Assembly (NCBI RefSeq): GCF_020709055.1
Contig: NZ_JAJFCK010000010.1
Location: forward strand, 23,603-87,602
DNA from: Ruminococcus callidus
GTDB taxonomy: Bacteria > Bacillota > Clostridia > Oscillospirales > Ruminococcaceae
Direction: 5' to 3'
Length of the DNA stretch: 64,000 bases
Part shown: positions 63,949 through 64,000 of the stretch, piece after piece
How positions within the stretch are numbered: the first letter of the stretch is position 1
Layout: every line of letters begins with the position of its first letter
Position numbers and translations under genes: made by a program
The notes under the pieces: model-generated
Told to the model about the DNA's origin: nothing
What the model saw: only the letters and a program-made list of their open reading frames with translations
Databases searched by the model: none

Positions 63949-64000
63949 GAGCTCGTGTTCATAGGCGTCTATCTACGTCTTTTCGGCAAATTTTGTTGCA
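63949..64000 (+). mobile_element. Element A copy (young, truncated by window edge)
   Basis: Starts GAGCTCGTGTTCATAGGCGTC, identical to copy 1 for the visible 52 bases. The left flank is TGA (63946-63948), but no credible reading frame ends there, so this copy lies in a leader, about 38 bp after the -10 of the upstream promoter. Confidence 0.85.

Overview
The window reads as a chromosomal segment of a Gram-positive, spore-lineage member of the Clostridia, most likely a Ruminococcus-type gut bacterium (Oscillospiraceae). Reasons: a secreted protein ends in a type I dockerin (cellulosome-type module); spoIVA and a SPOCS/LysM spore-coat protein are present; an alanyl T-box precedes alaS; ECF transporter, ClpE-type ATPase and lone YhgE/Pip exporter genes are Firmicutes-like; ribosome binding sites are strong AAAGGAGG types; and vegetative promoters are near-perfect TTGACA-N17-TATAAT. 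Coding sequence is G+C-rich at third positions except in two small A+T-rich islands. I cannot name a species from the sequence alone.

Layout. 1-6.1 kb: dockerin protein, two divergent MATE exporters, an orphan response regulator. 6.2-11.4 kb: MacAB-like operon with two different membrane-fusion proteins. 11.5-13.0 kb (minus): histidinol-phosphatase-like PHP protein and DUF308-like membrane protein. 13.2-26.3 kb (plus): ppa, prs, T-box-alaS, HIT, phosphoribosyltransferase, comEC, holA, rnmV, MBOAT, DHHW protein, PHP phosphoesterase. 26.3-31.7 kb: two lipoproteins, DAHP synthase, HD protein, and an A+T-rich XRE/membrane-protein pair. 31.7-35.0 kb (minus): spoIVA and SPOCS-LysM. 35.1-38.2 kb: coaX, apgM, Cache-like sensor stub. 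38.3-39.4 kb (minus): pheA. 39.6-55.0 kb (plus): ruvCAB, glmM, rRNA-type methyltransferase, ecfA1A2T, YfhO, truA, DUF5711, CvpA, ClpE-type ATPase. 55.1-55.5 kb: two tRNA-Gln(CUG). 55.6-59.1 kb: TetR/YhgE-Pip pair. 59.2-64 kb: hairpin cluster, degenerate M15 protein, aldo/keto reductase with a structured leader RNA, pdxST.

The most striking signal is a family of about 160-bp imperfect-palindrome elements (here called element A). Three copies are over 97% identical (1943-2102, 29616-29775, 41884-42043) and others are diverged (24106-24267, 33262-33420, 26965-27124, plus partial copies at both window edges). Four full copies sit exactly inside the stop codon of a gene, and the 3-bp target duplication (TAA, TAA, TGA, TAA) is the stop codon itself, so the host gene is unchanged. 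A fifth copy abuts a TAG stop. An unrelated palindrome (element B, 60725-60896) duplicates TTAT across the TAA stop of the aldo/keto reductase. No transposase is present, so these look non-autonomous and recently active.

Other points of interest: an MBOAT/DHHW acyltransferase pair in which both partners lack the expected catalytic histidines; ComEC and M15-peptidase domains with metal ligands missing; a 220-nt structured RNA ending in a terminator just upstream of an aldo/keto reductase; and a run of seven perfect hairpins in about 220 bp.
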